Part shown: in pieces, positions 6,913 through 14,724 of the stretch
Layout: every line of letters begins with the position of its first letter
Position numbering within the stretch: the first letter of the stretch is position 1
Origin: Clostridia bacterium
Lineage (GTDB): Bacteria > Bacillota_A > Clostridia > Oscillospirales > CAG-272
Reading direction: 5' to 3'
Assembly (NCBI GenBank): GCA_017453335.1
Contig: JAFTKI010000039.1
Span: forward strand, 1-27,289
DNA: 27,289 nt
Translations under genes and position numbers: made by a program
The notes under the pieces: model-generated
Databases searched by the model: none
Seen by the model: only the letters and a program-made list of their open reading frames with translations
Told to the model about the DNA's origin: nothing

Positions 6913-8121
6913 ATGTTCGACAAAATTATGGGTTACGTTGAAGAGGTTTGGGCGATTGGCTTCGTTCGCTTTGTTGTCTATCTTGCCGTAGCTTTTTTAG
7001 CGGCAGGCATTTCCGGTTGGATTGTTACAAAGTTTTTGAAGCTTATAAAGCTCGACAAGAAGCTTGACAAATGGGGAGTTAACGAGGGCGTGCTCGGTAC
7101 CTCAATGAAGTTCGTTGGAAAATTAGTATATCTGATCGTTTTCCTGCTCTTCCTTCCAAGCGCACTTGAGGCGATCGGTATTACCAGCGTTTCGAATCCC
7201 ATCAATGGTGTGGTCAGCACGTTTATCAATTACTTGCCCAACATTATTGCTGCTCTGATCCTCGTTTACGTAGGTGTTCTCGTTGCGCAAATCCTCGGTC
7301 AGATCGTTTCCGTTCTTCTGAAGAAAACGAAGCTCGACAGTCTGGTCAAGCGTGTTGATTCCGAGGAAAAGAAGACGATCCTGCTTTCCGATGTTCTCGT
7401 GAAGATTTTGATGGGGGTTATCATTCTTGTTGCAATCGTTGCAGCACTTACCGTTCTCGGTATTGAAGCGATCTCTGCTCCCGCTATTGGTATCGTAAAC
7501 TCCATCTTTGGTGCAATTCCTTCGATCATTCTTGCGGTTGTGGTCGTTACCATTGGTATGTTCGTTGCAAGTCTTGCATGTGGATTGCTGTATAACATTC
7601 TGGTTGCTGCCAACTTTGACAGCGTCGTAACGAAGGTGCTTCCTCAGCTGAAGGTTTCCGCAACAAAGATCGTTGTAAATCTTGTGAGAACTTTCATTAT
7701 CATTTTCGTTGCCGCACAGGGAATTGAAGCACTCAATCTGCCGATCCTGACCATGATCGTGACAGCGGTGATTTCTTATCTGCCTCTCGTGATCAAAGCA
7801 GCTGTGATCCTTTTTGTTGCATTTATTGGCGCCAATATGCTGGAGGCAATTATCATAAAGGCGAACGCAAATGCTGCTCACCTTGCAAAGATCGTTAAGG
7901 TTGCGATCTTTACCTTGGCAGGCTTTATGATCTTGAGTCAGCTTGACATTGCTTCTACGATCGTGAACACTGCATTTATCGTAACGATCTCCGCGATCGC
8001 GATTGCGTTCGCGCTTGCATTTGGTCTTGGTGGCAAGGATTTTGCCAAGAAGACTCTTGATAAGGTGGACGAAAAGATCGAGAATCAATGTGATCAGAAA
8101 AAGGACGAAGAGGAGAAGTAA
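6913..8121 (+). CDS. Integral membrane protein with repeated TM-helix segments (mechanosensitive-channel-like, CmpX type)
   Basis: The 402-residue protein is very hydrophobic. A first membrane helix lies at about residues 16-38. Four related segments follow (about 70-130, 165-230, 256-315 and 328-372), each with a pattern like LExxGI...INxIxxxLPxIIxAxxxVxxG. This is the conserved TM-helix repeat annotated in small-conductance mechanosensitive-channel-like proteins. The last repeat ends in FGLGGKDFAKK, also typical. The beta domain of true MscS channels is not visible, so channel activity is unproven and osmotic or envelope roles are an inference. The C-terminus is a charged tail. The start has an ideal Shine-Dalgarno. 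It is monocistronic, between two terminators. Confidence 0.85.
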   Translation: MFDKIMGYVEEVWAIGFVRFVVYLAVAFLAAGISGWIVTKFLKLIKLDKKLDKWGVNEGVLGTSMKFVGKLVYLIVFLLFLPSALEAIGITSVSNPINGVVSTFINYLPNIIAALILVYVGVLVAQILGQIVSVLLKKTKLDSLVKRVDSEEKKTILLSDVLVKILMGVIILVAIVAALTVLGIEAISAPAIGIVNSIFGAIPSIILAVVVVTIGMFVASLACGLLYNILVAANFDSVVTKVLPQLKVSATKIVVNLVRTFIIIFVAAQGIEALNLPILTMIVTAVISYLPLVIKAAVILFVAFIGANMLEAIIIKANANAAHLAKIVKVAIFTLAGFMILSQLDIASTIVNTAFIVTISAIAIAFALAFGLGGKDFAKKTLDKVDEKIENQCDQKKDEEEK

Positions 8122-8167
8122 GCTTCTCTTGCTGTGAAGGCCGCCAGAGTATATCTGATCCTTTTCC

Positions 8168-8209
8168 GCGTCTTCAAATGCCAAGCGCATTTGAAGACGC
8201 TTTTTGTTT
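8168..8209 (+). terminator. Rho-independent terminator of the TM-repeat gene
   Basis: A perfect 14-bp stem (8168-8181 with 8187-8200) and a 5-base loop are followed by TTTTTGTTT. Confidence 0.9.
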
Positions 8210-8314
8210 CGGATGTCATTGGAAAAGGGGAAAAGGGAAGACTCGGAAGAACAAAAAGTCTTTTGACCGCTTTGAATAATTAACAGATTTTTCAAAAAAA
8301 ATATATTTAACTCG

Positions 8315-8343
8315 TTGACAAGAACTATTTATTATGATATAAT
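8315..8343 (+). promoter_or_regulatory. Consensus sigma-A promoter of the decarboxylase operon
   Basis: TTGACA (8315-8320), a 17-base spacer and TATAAT (8338-8343) match consensus exactly, with TG at 8335-8336 making an extended -10. It should be one of the strongest promoters in the window. Nothing coding is seen between 8210 and this site. Confidence 0.9.
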
Positions 8344-8353
8344 AATTTAAAAT

Positions 8354-8398
8354 GGGGTAGGATGGTATTTTTGGTAAAATACTATCCAAAAAATCCCC
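8354..8398 (+). promoter_or_regulatory. Hairpin in the 5' leader of the decarboxylase operon
   Basis: In the roughly 75-base leader, 8360-8371 pairs with 8376-8387 (12 bp, including one G-U). An outer GGGG (8354-8357) can pair with CCCC (8395-8398). The Shine-Dalgarno at 8414-8418 lies just outside. It may stabilise the mRNA or tune translation. It has no T tract and matches no riboswitch I recognise. Confidence 0.45.
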
Positions 8399-8426
8399 GA
8401 AAGAAACAATTTTGGAGGTTGTCTTT

Positions 8427-9788
8427 ATGGATATGAGCACAACGGTCGGAAAGAAAAAGCTCGTTTCTCTTTTTGACGCAGGCACCTTTGTGGAAGTCGG
8501 CGCGTACATGAAAAGAAACGGTGAGATGACCGGGGTTGTATGCGGATACGGCGCGATCGACGGAAAGCTGGTCTACGCATTTTCGCAGGACAGCGATCAA
8601 AGCAAAGGCGCAGTTGACGCGCTCCAGGCAGAGAAGATCGCCATGCTGTACGGTATGGCACTGAAAAACGGCGCCCCCGTAGTCGGATTTTTCGACAGCG
8701 TAGGAGCAAAGGTGCTGGACGGAGCATCGGTGATGTCGGCTTACGGCAAGCTCTTGCGCACGGTCAGCGACGCATCGGGAAAGATTCCGCAGATCGCAGT
8801 GATCTCGGGTGTATGTGCCGGTATGGCGGCAACGGTTGCGGCTATGTTTGACCTGACCGTTACGATCAAGGACAAGTCGTCTCTCTTCGTAAACGCGCCC
8901 TTCCTGGCAGGAAAGGATGTTGGAACGACTGAAACGGTTGCGGCAAACGGTCTTTCGTCGATCGAAACCGAGAACGATGAGGACGCGGCAGCTCTGGTTG
9001 CAAAGCTGATCGCAATGCTGCCCGCAAACTGCGACGATATTTTGGTTGCAGAGGATTCTGCCGACGATATCAACCGCCGCGTGGCTGTTGACGGACTTTC
9101 GGGCAAGGCTCTGATCGGTGAAATTGCCGATTTGGGTGACTTTGTTGAGGTTGGAACAAAGTACGCTCCCGAGATGGTGACGGGCTTTGCAAAGATCGGC
9201 GGTGCGAGCTGTGCGATCGTGGCAAATGATGCCGGAGTAAACGGCGGCGTGATTACCGCAGACGGCGCAAAGAAGGCTGCAAAGCTGATCGGCTTCTGCG
9301 ACAGCTTCTCGATCCCGATCATTACCTTGGTAGACAGCGTTGGCGTAGAGAGCGGTGCCGAAGCGGAGAATGCTCCTCTGGCGGCTCAGCTTGGTAAGCT
9401 TGCAATGGCATATGCTACGGCAGATACCGCGAAGATCACCGTGGTAACCGGCAAGGCATACGGTGCCGCATTCACTTTGATGGGCTCCAAGGCACTGGGT
9501 GCCGATATTGAGCTTGCTCTTCCCGAATCCGAGATCAGCGTAATGGCTCCCGCATCGGCAGTTGCATTCCTTTGGAATGATCGCATCACCGAGGACAAGT
9601 CCCGCGCCGATCTTGAGGACGAGTGGAAAAAGACCTGTGCGGCAGCAACCGAGGCGGCAGCGGACGGAAGCATTGATGATATCATTGATCCCGCTGAGCT
9701 GCGTCAAAGAATCTGCTCGGCAGTTTATATGCTTTTGATGAAGTACAGCAATTCTCCCGAGCGCAAGCACTGCAATCTTCCTCTTTGA
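8427..9788 (+). CDS. Acyl-CoA carboxyltransferase subunit (MmdA/PccB-like) of a biotin-dependent decarboxylase or transcarboxylase
   Basis: This 453-residue protein has two crotonase-like carboxyltransferase halves. The N half has SGVCAGMAATVAAMFD (127-142) as an oxyanion-hole region. The C half has TGKAYGAAFTLMGSKALGAD (341-360), and it ends RKHCNLPL, close to the RKHGNIPL end of methylmalonyl-CoA decarboxylase alpha chains. It is shorter than the usual 500-520 residues, mainly at the N-terminus. It should transfer a carboxyl group between an acyl-CoA (propionyl/methylmalonyl, acetyl/malonyl or glutaconyl) and the biotin carrier encoded two genes on. Which acyl-CoA cannot be read by eye. ATG 8427 has GGAGG 8 bases upstream. 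It is the first gene of a five-gene operon. Confidence 0.88.
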   Translation: MDMSTTVGKKKLVSLFDAGTFVEVGAYMKRNGEMTGVVCGYGAIDGKLVYAFSQDSDQSKGAVDALQAEKIAMLYGMALKNGAPVVGFFDSVGAKVLDGASVMSAYGKLLRTVSDASGKIPQIAVISGVCAGMAATVAAMFDLTVTIKDKSSLFVNAPFLAGKDVGTTETVAANGLSSIETENDEDAAALVAKLIAMLPANCDDILVAEDSADDINRRVAVDGLSGKALIGEIADLGDFVEVGTKYAPEMVTGFAKIGGASCAIVANDAGVNGGVITADGAKKAAKLIGFCDSFSIPIITLVDSVGVESGAEAENAPLAAQLGKLAMAYATADTAKITVVTGKAYGAAFTLMGSKALGADIELALPESEISVMAPASAVAFLWNDRITEDKSRADLEDEWKKTCAAATEAAADGSIDDIIDPAELRQRICSAVYMLLMKYSNSPERKHCNLPL

Positions 9789-9806
9789 TAGGAGGTGCTT
9801 CCGAAT

Positions 9807-10223
9807 ATGATGACACAATTCGTATTGGCACAAGCCCTTCCTTGGTCCGAAAGAGCTTCTACGGCAGGTACTGTAACCCTGTTGGGTATGGTGACAATCT
9901 TCCTTGTTCTGGCACTGTTGTGGGGTGTGATTGAGGTAATGCATTGCCTGATGCCGAAGGAGGGTGGCTCCAAGGAGAAAAAGGCTAAGGAAAAGCCTGC
10001 AAAAAAAGAAAAAAAGAAGACTGCACCTGTTCCCAATGAGCAGGATGCCGCAATTGCCGCCGCAATCGCCGCATCTCTGGCGGCGTATGAGGACAGCGGT
10101 GCGACCGTAGCGGCAATCACGGCAGCAATCACTGCCGCAAGAGCCGATTCGGGTGAAACAGGTGGATTCCGAGTGGTTTCCTTCAAGCGTACGGCAGGTT
10201 CGGCGCGTTGCAGAAGATTCTGA
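9807..10223 (+). CDS. OadG-like gamma subunit of a sodium-pumping decarboxylase
   Basis: This 138-residue protein has one N-terminal membrane helix (about residues 21-48), then a lysine-rich stretch (about 50-68) and an Ala-rich helix region with NEQDAAIAAAIAASLAAYED. One transmembrane helix plus a charged or Ala-rich tail is the pattern of the gamma chain that anchors the carboxyltransferase to the membrane pump and assists assembly. Sequence conservation in this family is weak, so the call leans on position between the carboxyltransferase and biotin carrier genes. ATG 9807 lies 11 bases after AGGAGG. A GTG at 9795 sits inside that Shine-Dalgarno and was not chosen. The gap to the upstream stop is 18 bases. 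Confidence 0.8.
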   Translation: MMTQFVLAQALPWSERASTAGTVTLLGMVTIFLVLALLWGVIEVMHCLMPKEGGSKEKKAKEKPAKKEKKKTAPVPNEQDAAIAAAIAASLAAYEDSGATVAAITAAITAARADSGETGGFRVVSFKRTAGSARCRRF

Positions 10224-10285
10224 AATAAGAGTTTAAACTACAAGAAAATAAACGAAAAACAAACAATTAAATCAAGAAAGGTTTT

Positions 10286-10729
10286 ATGGTGAATCAAATG
10301 AAAACTTATCGTGTTACTGTGAATGGTGTTGCTTATGATGTTGTTGTTGAAGAAATGGCTGCAGGTGTTGCTCCCGTGGTAGCTCCCGCTCCCGTATACG
10401 TTCCCGCTCCCGCAGCAGCTCCTGCACCCGCAGCGGCTCCCGCTCCCGCAGCAGCTCCCGCTCCCGCAACAGCCCCCGCTCCTGCAGCAGCTCCCGCTCC
10501 CGCAGGCAAGGCAGGCGCAACCGCTATCAAGGCTCCCATGCCCGGTACTTTGATCAAAGTACTTGTAAAGCCCGGTGATGCAGTAAAGAAGGGTGATGTT
10601 CTCTGTGTCCTGGAAGCAATGAAGATGGAGAACGATATCATGGCTCCCGCAGACGGCGTTGTTGCAACCGTTGAGGCTGCACAGGGATCTTCTGTAGCAA
10701 CCGATGCGGTTCTGGTTACCTTGAACTGA
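10286..10729 (+). CDS. Biotin carboxyl carrier protein of the decarboxylase complex
   Basis: This 147-residue protein starts with a short KTYRVTVNG segment. A flexible Ala/Pro linker of about 50 residues follows (about 25-78, repeated APAPAA units). The biotinyl domain has EAMKMEN with the biotin-accepting lysine at K113 and the paired PMPGT and ADGVV turns. It shuttles carboxybiotin between the soluble carboxyltransferases and the membrane beta subunit. Two starts are possible. ATG 10286 is 4 bases from AAAGG, and ATG 10298 (MKTYRV) is the commoner family start. A purine- and A-rich 62-base gap precedes it. Confidence 0.93.
   Translation: MVNQMKTYRVTVNGVAYDVVVEEMAAGVAPVVAPAPVYVPAPAAAPAPAAAPAPAAAPAPATAPAPAAAPAPAGKAGATAIKAPMPGTLIKVLVKPGDAVKKGDVLCVLEAMKMENDIMAPADGVVATVEAAQGSSVATDAVLVTLN
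10376..10508 (+). repeat. Degenerate 18-bp coding repeats (Ala/Pro linker)
   Basis: Units close to GCTCCCGCTCCCGCAGCA recur several times in tandem and encode APAPAA. Copy number changes here would alter only linker length in the biotin carrier. Confidence 0.7.
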
Positions 10730-10766
10730 TTTCTTTTCCAAAAATACAGGGAAAGGAAAATGACGC

Positions 10767-11957
10767 ATGAATTTACTGGACAGTCTTAAAACGTTCCTTG
10801 GCGAAACGGGCATAGTGCAGCTGTTTTCTGGCGACTGGGTAGATGCGGTGAAAACGCTGGTAATGTTTGTCATTGCCGGTATCTTGATCTACCTTGCCAT
10901 TGCTAAGGGCTTTGAGCCGCTTTTGCTTTTGCCGATCGCGATCGGCATGCTACTGACCAATATTCCCGGTGTTTCGCTCTTTCATTCCGATCTGTTTATG
11001 GTGTCGGGAAACATCGACTATATGGAGATACTGAATCACGGTGAATTACTCGATATCCTTTATATCGGTGTAAAAACCGGATTGTATCCTTGTTTGATCT
11101 TTGTTGGAATTGGTGCAATGACCGATTTTACCCCCTTGATCTCCAACCCCAAGAGCCTTTTGATCGGTGCGGGTGCACAGCTTGGTGTGTTCGTTGCTTT
11201 CGCGGGCGCTGTTTTGTCGGGCTTCTTTTCTCCCCAAGAAGCGGCGGCGATCGGTATCATCGGCGGTGCCGACGGACCGACCGCAATCTATGTTACCAAA
11301 ACACTGGCTCCCCAGCTTCTGGGTGCTATTGCAATCGCGGCATATTCCTATATGGCGCTGATCCCCATGATCCAGCCTCCTTTTATGCGCCTTTTGACCA
11401 CCGAAAAGGAGCGCAAAATCAAGATGACAGCACTGCGTCCGGTATCGCAGGTCGAAAAGATTTTATTCCCGGTGATTGTAACCGTTGTGGTTGGCTTGAT
11501 CGTGCCTTCGGCGCTGTCTTTGATTGGATGCTTGATGTTCGGTAACTTGCTCAATGTTTGCGGTGTTACAGGACGTCTTTCCAAAACGGTGCAGAACGGC
11601 TTGATGAACGCGGTTACTGTTTGTCTTGGACTTTCGGTTGGTGCAACAGCAACGGCAGAAAGCTTTTTGCAGACACAGACCTTGTTGATCGTTGGACTTG
11701 GTTTGGTTGCTTTTATGATTTCTACCGTAGGCGGCTTGTTGACCGCAAAGATCATGTGCGTGTTGACGGGTGGTAAGATCAATCCTCTCATCGGTTCTGC
11801 AGGTGTATCGGCAGTGCCCATGGCGGCACGTGTTGCACAGAAGGAAGGACAAAAGGCAGATCCCTCCAACTTCCTGTTGATGCACGCAATGGGACCCAAC
11901 GTAGCAGGCGTTATCGGCTCTGCAGTTGCAGCCGGTGTACTTCTGGCTTGCTTCTAA
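10767..11957 (+). CDS. Sodium-translocating decarboxylase beta subunit (OadB/GcdB/MmdB family)
   Basis: This 396-residue polytopic membrane protein decarboxylates carboxybiotin and couples that to sodium export. The hallmark IGIIGGADGPTAIY lies at residues 162-175, and its aspartate (D169) corresponds to the essential Asp of the Klebsiella beta chain. The C-terminal motif NPLIGSAGVSAVPMAARVAQ carries the conserved Ser and Arg of the second half. Alpha, gamma and biotin carrier partners flank it. ATG 10767 has AAAGGA 9 bases upstream. Beta chains for oxaloacetate, methylmalonyl-CoA and glutaconyl-CoA decarboxylases are near-identical in layout, so the sequence alone does not fix the substrate. 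Confidence 0.95.
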   Translation: MNLLDSLKTFLGETGIVQLFSGDWVDAVKTLVMFVIAGILIYLAIAKGFEPLLLLPIAIGMLLTNIPGVSLFHSDLFMVSGNIDYMEILNHGELLDILYIGVKTGLYPCLIFVGIGAMTDFTPLISNPKSLLIGAGAQLGVFVAFAGAVLSGFFSPQEAAAIGIIGGADGPTAIYVTKTLAPQLLGAIAIAAYSYMALIPMIQPPFMRLLTTEKERKIKMTALRPVSQVEKILFPVIVTVVVGLIVPSALSLIGCLMFGNLLNVCGVTGRLSKTVQNGLMNAVTVCLGLSVGATATAESFLQTQTLLIVGLGLVAFMISTVGGLLTAKIMCVLTGGKINPLIGSAGVSAVPMAARVAQKEGQKADPSNFLLMHAMGPNVAGVIGSAVAAGVLLACF

Positions 11958-11978
11958 TGAAATTATCGATAGGAGTAT

Positions 11979-13385
11979 ATGAATAAAATGGCTAAAGTAA
12001 AAATTACAGAAACCGTTCTTCGTGACTCGCATCAGTCGTTGATCGCAACGCGTATGACCACCGAGGAAATGCTCCCGATCCTGGAAACGATGGATCAGGT
12101 AGGCTATCACTCCTTGGAGGCATGGGGCGGCGCAACCTTCGATTCCTGTATGCGTTTCTTGAACGAGGATCCCTGGGAGCGTTTGCGCAAGATCCGCGAA
12201 AGAGTAAAGAACACCAAGCTGCAGATGCTCTTCCGTGGACAGAATATTCTCGGCTACCGTCACTATTCGGATGATGTGGTAGAGTATTTTGTTCAGAAGT
12301 CGATCGCAAACGGTATTGATATTCTTCGTATTTTCGATGCATTGAACGATCCCCGTAACCTGAAGACCGCGATCGACGCGACCAAGCGCGAAAAGGGACA
12401 TGTACAGGCTGCATTCTCTTACACCACGGGTCCCGTTTATACGCTCGAATACTACTCCAAGTATGCAAAGCAGCTTGAGGAAATGGGTGCCGATTCGATT
12501 TGTATCAAGGATATGGCAGGTCTTTTGAAGCCCTACGATGCTTATGAGCTTGTAAAAACGATCAAGGAATCGGTTAAGGTTCCGATCCAGCTTCACACCC
12601 ATTATACCTCCGGTCTTGCTTCCATGACCTTGATGAAGGCTGTTGAGGCAGGCGTGGATGTAATCGATACTGCAATGTCGCCGATGGCAATGGGTACCTC
12701 TCAGCCTCCCACGGAGGCAATGGTTGCCGCATTGCAGGGAACCGAGTACGACACCGGCATCAGCCTTGAGTCGCTTGATCCCATCACCAAGTATTTCACC
12801 CCTCTGCGTGAGAAATATCTGGCAAACGGATTGCTCAATCCCAAGGCGCTGAAGGTAGACGTAAACGCCCTTTTGTATCAGGTTCCCGGCGGAATGCTCT
12901 CCAACCTGATGAGCCAGCTGGCACAGGCAGGGAAGTCGGATCAGTTGACCGCAGTTCTCGAGGAGGTTCCGCGCGTTCGTGCCGACGTTGGTTATCCTCC
13001 CCTGGTAACGCCGTCCTCGCAGATCGTTGGTACACAGGCTGTGTTCAATGTGATCATGGGTGAGCGCTACAAGACCGCTACCAAGGAATTCAAGGGCATC
13101 GTTCGCGGTGAGTACGGTAAGACTCCCGTAGCGATCGATCCTGAGTTTGTAAAGAAGATCATCGGAGACGAGAAGCCGATCACCTACCGTCCCGCAGATG
13201 CGCTCAAGCCCGAACTGGAACAGCTTCGTGCCGAGATCGCACAGTATCTGGAGCAGGACGAGGATGTGCTTTCTTACGCACTGTTCCCCGAGGTTTCCAA
13301 GAAGTTCTTTGAGTTCCGCAAGGCAAAAAAATACGGTTTGGATGCCGAGCATGCCGACAAGGCCCTCGGTGTACACGCAATTTAA
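11979..13385 (+). CDS. Oxaloacetate decarboxylase alpha / pyruvate carboxylase subunit B-type carboxyltransferase (no biotin domain)
   Basis: This 468-residue TIM-barrel carboxyltransferase opens with TETVLRDSHQSLIATRM. The metal ligands expected are D16, H206 and H208 (QLHTHYTSG), and the lysine that is carbamylated is K177 (ICIKDMAG). The MGTSQPPTEAM segment and the PYC_OADA conserved C-terminal domain follow. It moves carboxyl between oxaloacetate/pyruvate and biotin. It stops without a biotinyl domain, so it must use the separate carrier encoded upstream. ATG 11979 is only 3 bases from AGGAG, and ATG 11988 (MAKVKITE) is the alternative. It is the last gene of the operon, with a terminator after it. 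Confidence 0.93.
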   Translation: MNKMAKVKITETVLRDSHQSLIATRMTTEEMLPILETMDQVGYHSLEAWGGATFDSCMRFLNEDPWERLRKIRERVKNTKLQMLFRGQNILGYRHYSDDVVEYFVQKSIANGIDILRIFDALNDPRNLKTAIDATKREKGHVQAAFSYTTGPVYTLEYYSKYAKQLEEMGADSICIKDMAGLLKPYDAYELVKTIKESVKVPIQLHTHYTSGLASMTLMKAVEAGVDVIDTAMSPMAMGTSQPPTEAMVAALQGTEYDTGISLESLDPITKYFTPLREKYLANGLLNPKALKVDVNALLYQVPGGMLSNLMSQLAQAGKSDQLTAVLEEVPRVRADVGYPPLVTPSSQIVGTQAVFNVIMGERYKTATKEFKGIVRGEYGKTPVAIDPEFVKKIIGDEKPITYRPADALKPELEQLRAEIAQYLEQDEDVLSYALFPEVSKKFFEFRKAKKYGLDAEHADKALGVHAI

Positions 13386-13402
13386 TAAATAAGGTAGTTT
13401 TT

Positions 13403-13453
13403 TGCGAGAAGCATCACTTTTGATAGGAAAGTATGCTTCTCGCATCCTTTTTT
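13403..13453 (+). terminator. Terminator of the decarboxylase operon
   Basis: TGCGAGAAGCAT (13403-13414) pairs with ATGCTTCTCGCA (13433-13444). An inner ACTTT/AAAGT pairing (13416-13420 with 13428-13432) extends the stem, and TCCTTTTTTT follows. Confidence 0.85.
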
Positions 13454-13526
13454 GTCTGAAAAGCAATTTTTTTAGCACTCAAAACTCATGTTTACAAAAA
13501 ATTCACAAGAAAGTTTGGGAAAGGAC

Positions 13527-13555
13527 TTGACAAAACACTAAAAAAGTGGTAAATT
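13527..13555 (+). promoter_or_regulatory. Promoter of the hrcA operon
   Basis: TTGACA (13527-13532), a 17-base spacer and TAAATT (13550-13555, 4 of 6 to consensus). The predicted start, near 13562, lies just before the CIRCE element, as expected for HrcA repression. Confidence 0.75.
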
Positions 13556-13566
13556 CTATACAGAGT

Positions 13567-13593
13567 TTAGCACTCAACCAAAAAGAGTGCTAA
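13567..13593 (+). promoter_or_regulatory. CIRCE operator (HrcA binding site)
   Basis: TTAGCACTC (13567-13575), a 9-base spacer and GAGTGCTAA (13585-13593) are a perfect match to the CIRCE consensus. HrcA binding here would repress the hrcA-grpE-dnaK-dnaJ operon until heat or unfolded protein titrates GroE. Confidence 0.98.
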
Positions 13594-13632
13594 AATCGAG
13601 ACGTAAAAAGAGCAGAAAGGAGAAAATTTGGG

Positions 13633-14724
13633 ATGAGTTCGGGAAATCGCGGATTAAGCGAGCGCAAAAAGCAGATATTAAAGGCAATCGTGGATGCACA
13701 TATCGAAGGCGGCGGTCCGGTTGGTTCCAAATATATCCTTCAAAATCAGCAGTTGAGCTGCTCGTCTGCTACCATCCGAAATGAAATGGCAGAGCTGGAG
13801 GAGCTTGGGTATCTGGAGCAGCCTCACGCATCTGCGGGGCGCGTTCCCAGTGAATTGGGTTACCGATTTTATGTGGATTCGCTGATCGAGCGATATGCGA
13901 TGACCACCAACGAGATCGATCAGATCAACCGATTGCTCAAGGCAAAAATGGGAGAGCTTGACCAGATCCTTGTGGCGGCATCCAATCTGGCGTCTAATCT
14001 GACCAACTACACGGGAATTGCCATCAAGCCGCGTGCGCAAGCCGTTACGATCTCAAAGTTCGATACCATTTATCTGGAACCCGACCACTTCATTCTGGTT
14101 GCGGTGACCTCGGGCGGTGCGGTGAAAAGCAAGCATATCCGAAGTGATATTTTGTTGTCACAAGCCGCAGTTGCACGCTTGGAAAACGCTCTGAATACCC
14201 ACCTGATCGGTCTGAGTGCCGACAGCATCACGCTTCCGATCATGATGAAAATGGAAGCGCAGATGGGGGAGGACAGCGCGATCATCGGCATTGTGGTCAA
14301 GGCGATCTACAGCATGATCGGGGAGTTGGATGAGGGAGAAATGCGCGTCAGCGGCATCGACCGACTCCTGCAGTACCCCGAATACAGTGATGTCGGTCAG
14401 CTTCAGGAGCTGCTTGGCACACTGGAGAAAAAGGATGATATTCTTGATCTTGTTTCGAAGTCCGATTCCAACGACGTCAGCGTCCTGATCGGCTCTGAGA
14501 GCGAGGTTAAGGTAATGAATAATTCCGCGCTGGTCTTCAAGCCGATCGTGAAGGACGGCAAAACCGTGGGAGCGATCGGCGTGATCGGCCCACGGCGTAT
14601 GGACTATGCCAAGGTGCTGGCTACGCTGGAGGGGCTGAGCGGAAACATTACCGATCTGATTCATACAAACAAACAGTTAAACGGAGGACTTCCCGATGGA
14701 GGAAATGAAAACGACCGCGGCTGA
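13633..14724 (+). CDS. hrcA: Heat-inducible transcription repressor HrcA
   Basis: This 363-residue repressor binds CIRCE and controls chaperone genes. The N-terminal winged helix (about 1-75) contains LSERKKQILKAIV, GPVGSKYI and SSATIRNEMAELEELGYLEQPHASAGR, all family hallmarks. A GAF-like middle and C-terminal region ends with VGAIGVIGPRRMDYAKV. It sits directly downstream of a perfect CIRCE, so it represses its own operon. AAAGGAG lies 11 bases before the ATG. Its last 29 bases overlap grpE, implying translational coupling. The length is slightly above the usual 340-350. Confidence 0.97.
   Translation: MSSGNRGLSERKKQILKAIVDAHIEGGGPVGSKYILQNQQLSCSSATIRNEMAELEELGYLEQPHASAGRVPSELGYRFYVDSLIERYAMTTNEIDQINRLLKAKMGELDQILVAASNLASNLTNYTGIAIKPRAQAVTISKFDTIYLEPDHFILVAVTSGGAVKSKHIRSDILLSQAAVARLENALNTHLIGLSADSITLPIMMKMEAQMGEDSAIIGIVVKAIYSMIGELDEGEMRVSGIDRLLQYPEYSDVGQLQELLGTLEKKDDILDLVSKSDSNDVSVLIGSESEVKVMNNSALVFKPIVKDGKTVGAIGVIGPRRMDYAKVLATLEGLSGNITDLIHTNKQLNGGLPDGGNENDRG

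Noticed and set aside
8344..8426. Riboswitch upstream of the decarboxylase operon
   Set aside because: Only a simple hairpin is present. The leader is too short and matches no aptamer I know, and there is no terminator or anti-terminator pair.
10376..10508. Short direct repeats resembling a CRISPR array
   Set aside because: The repeats are in frame, code for Ala/Pro, have no unique spacers, and lie inside the biotin carrier gene.
11463..13478. Long minus-strand frame opposite the OadB and OadA genes (also 15264-16904 opposite dnaK)
   Set aside because: It mirrors highly expressed genes with biased codons, and the translated protein is rich in Cys, His and Arg without any recognisable motif.
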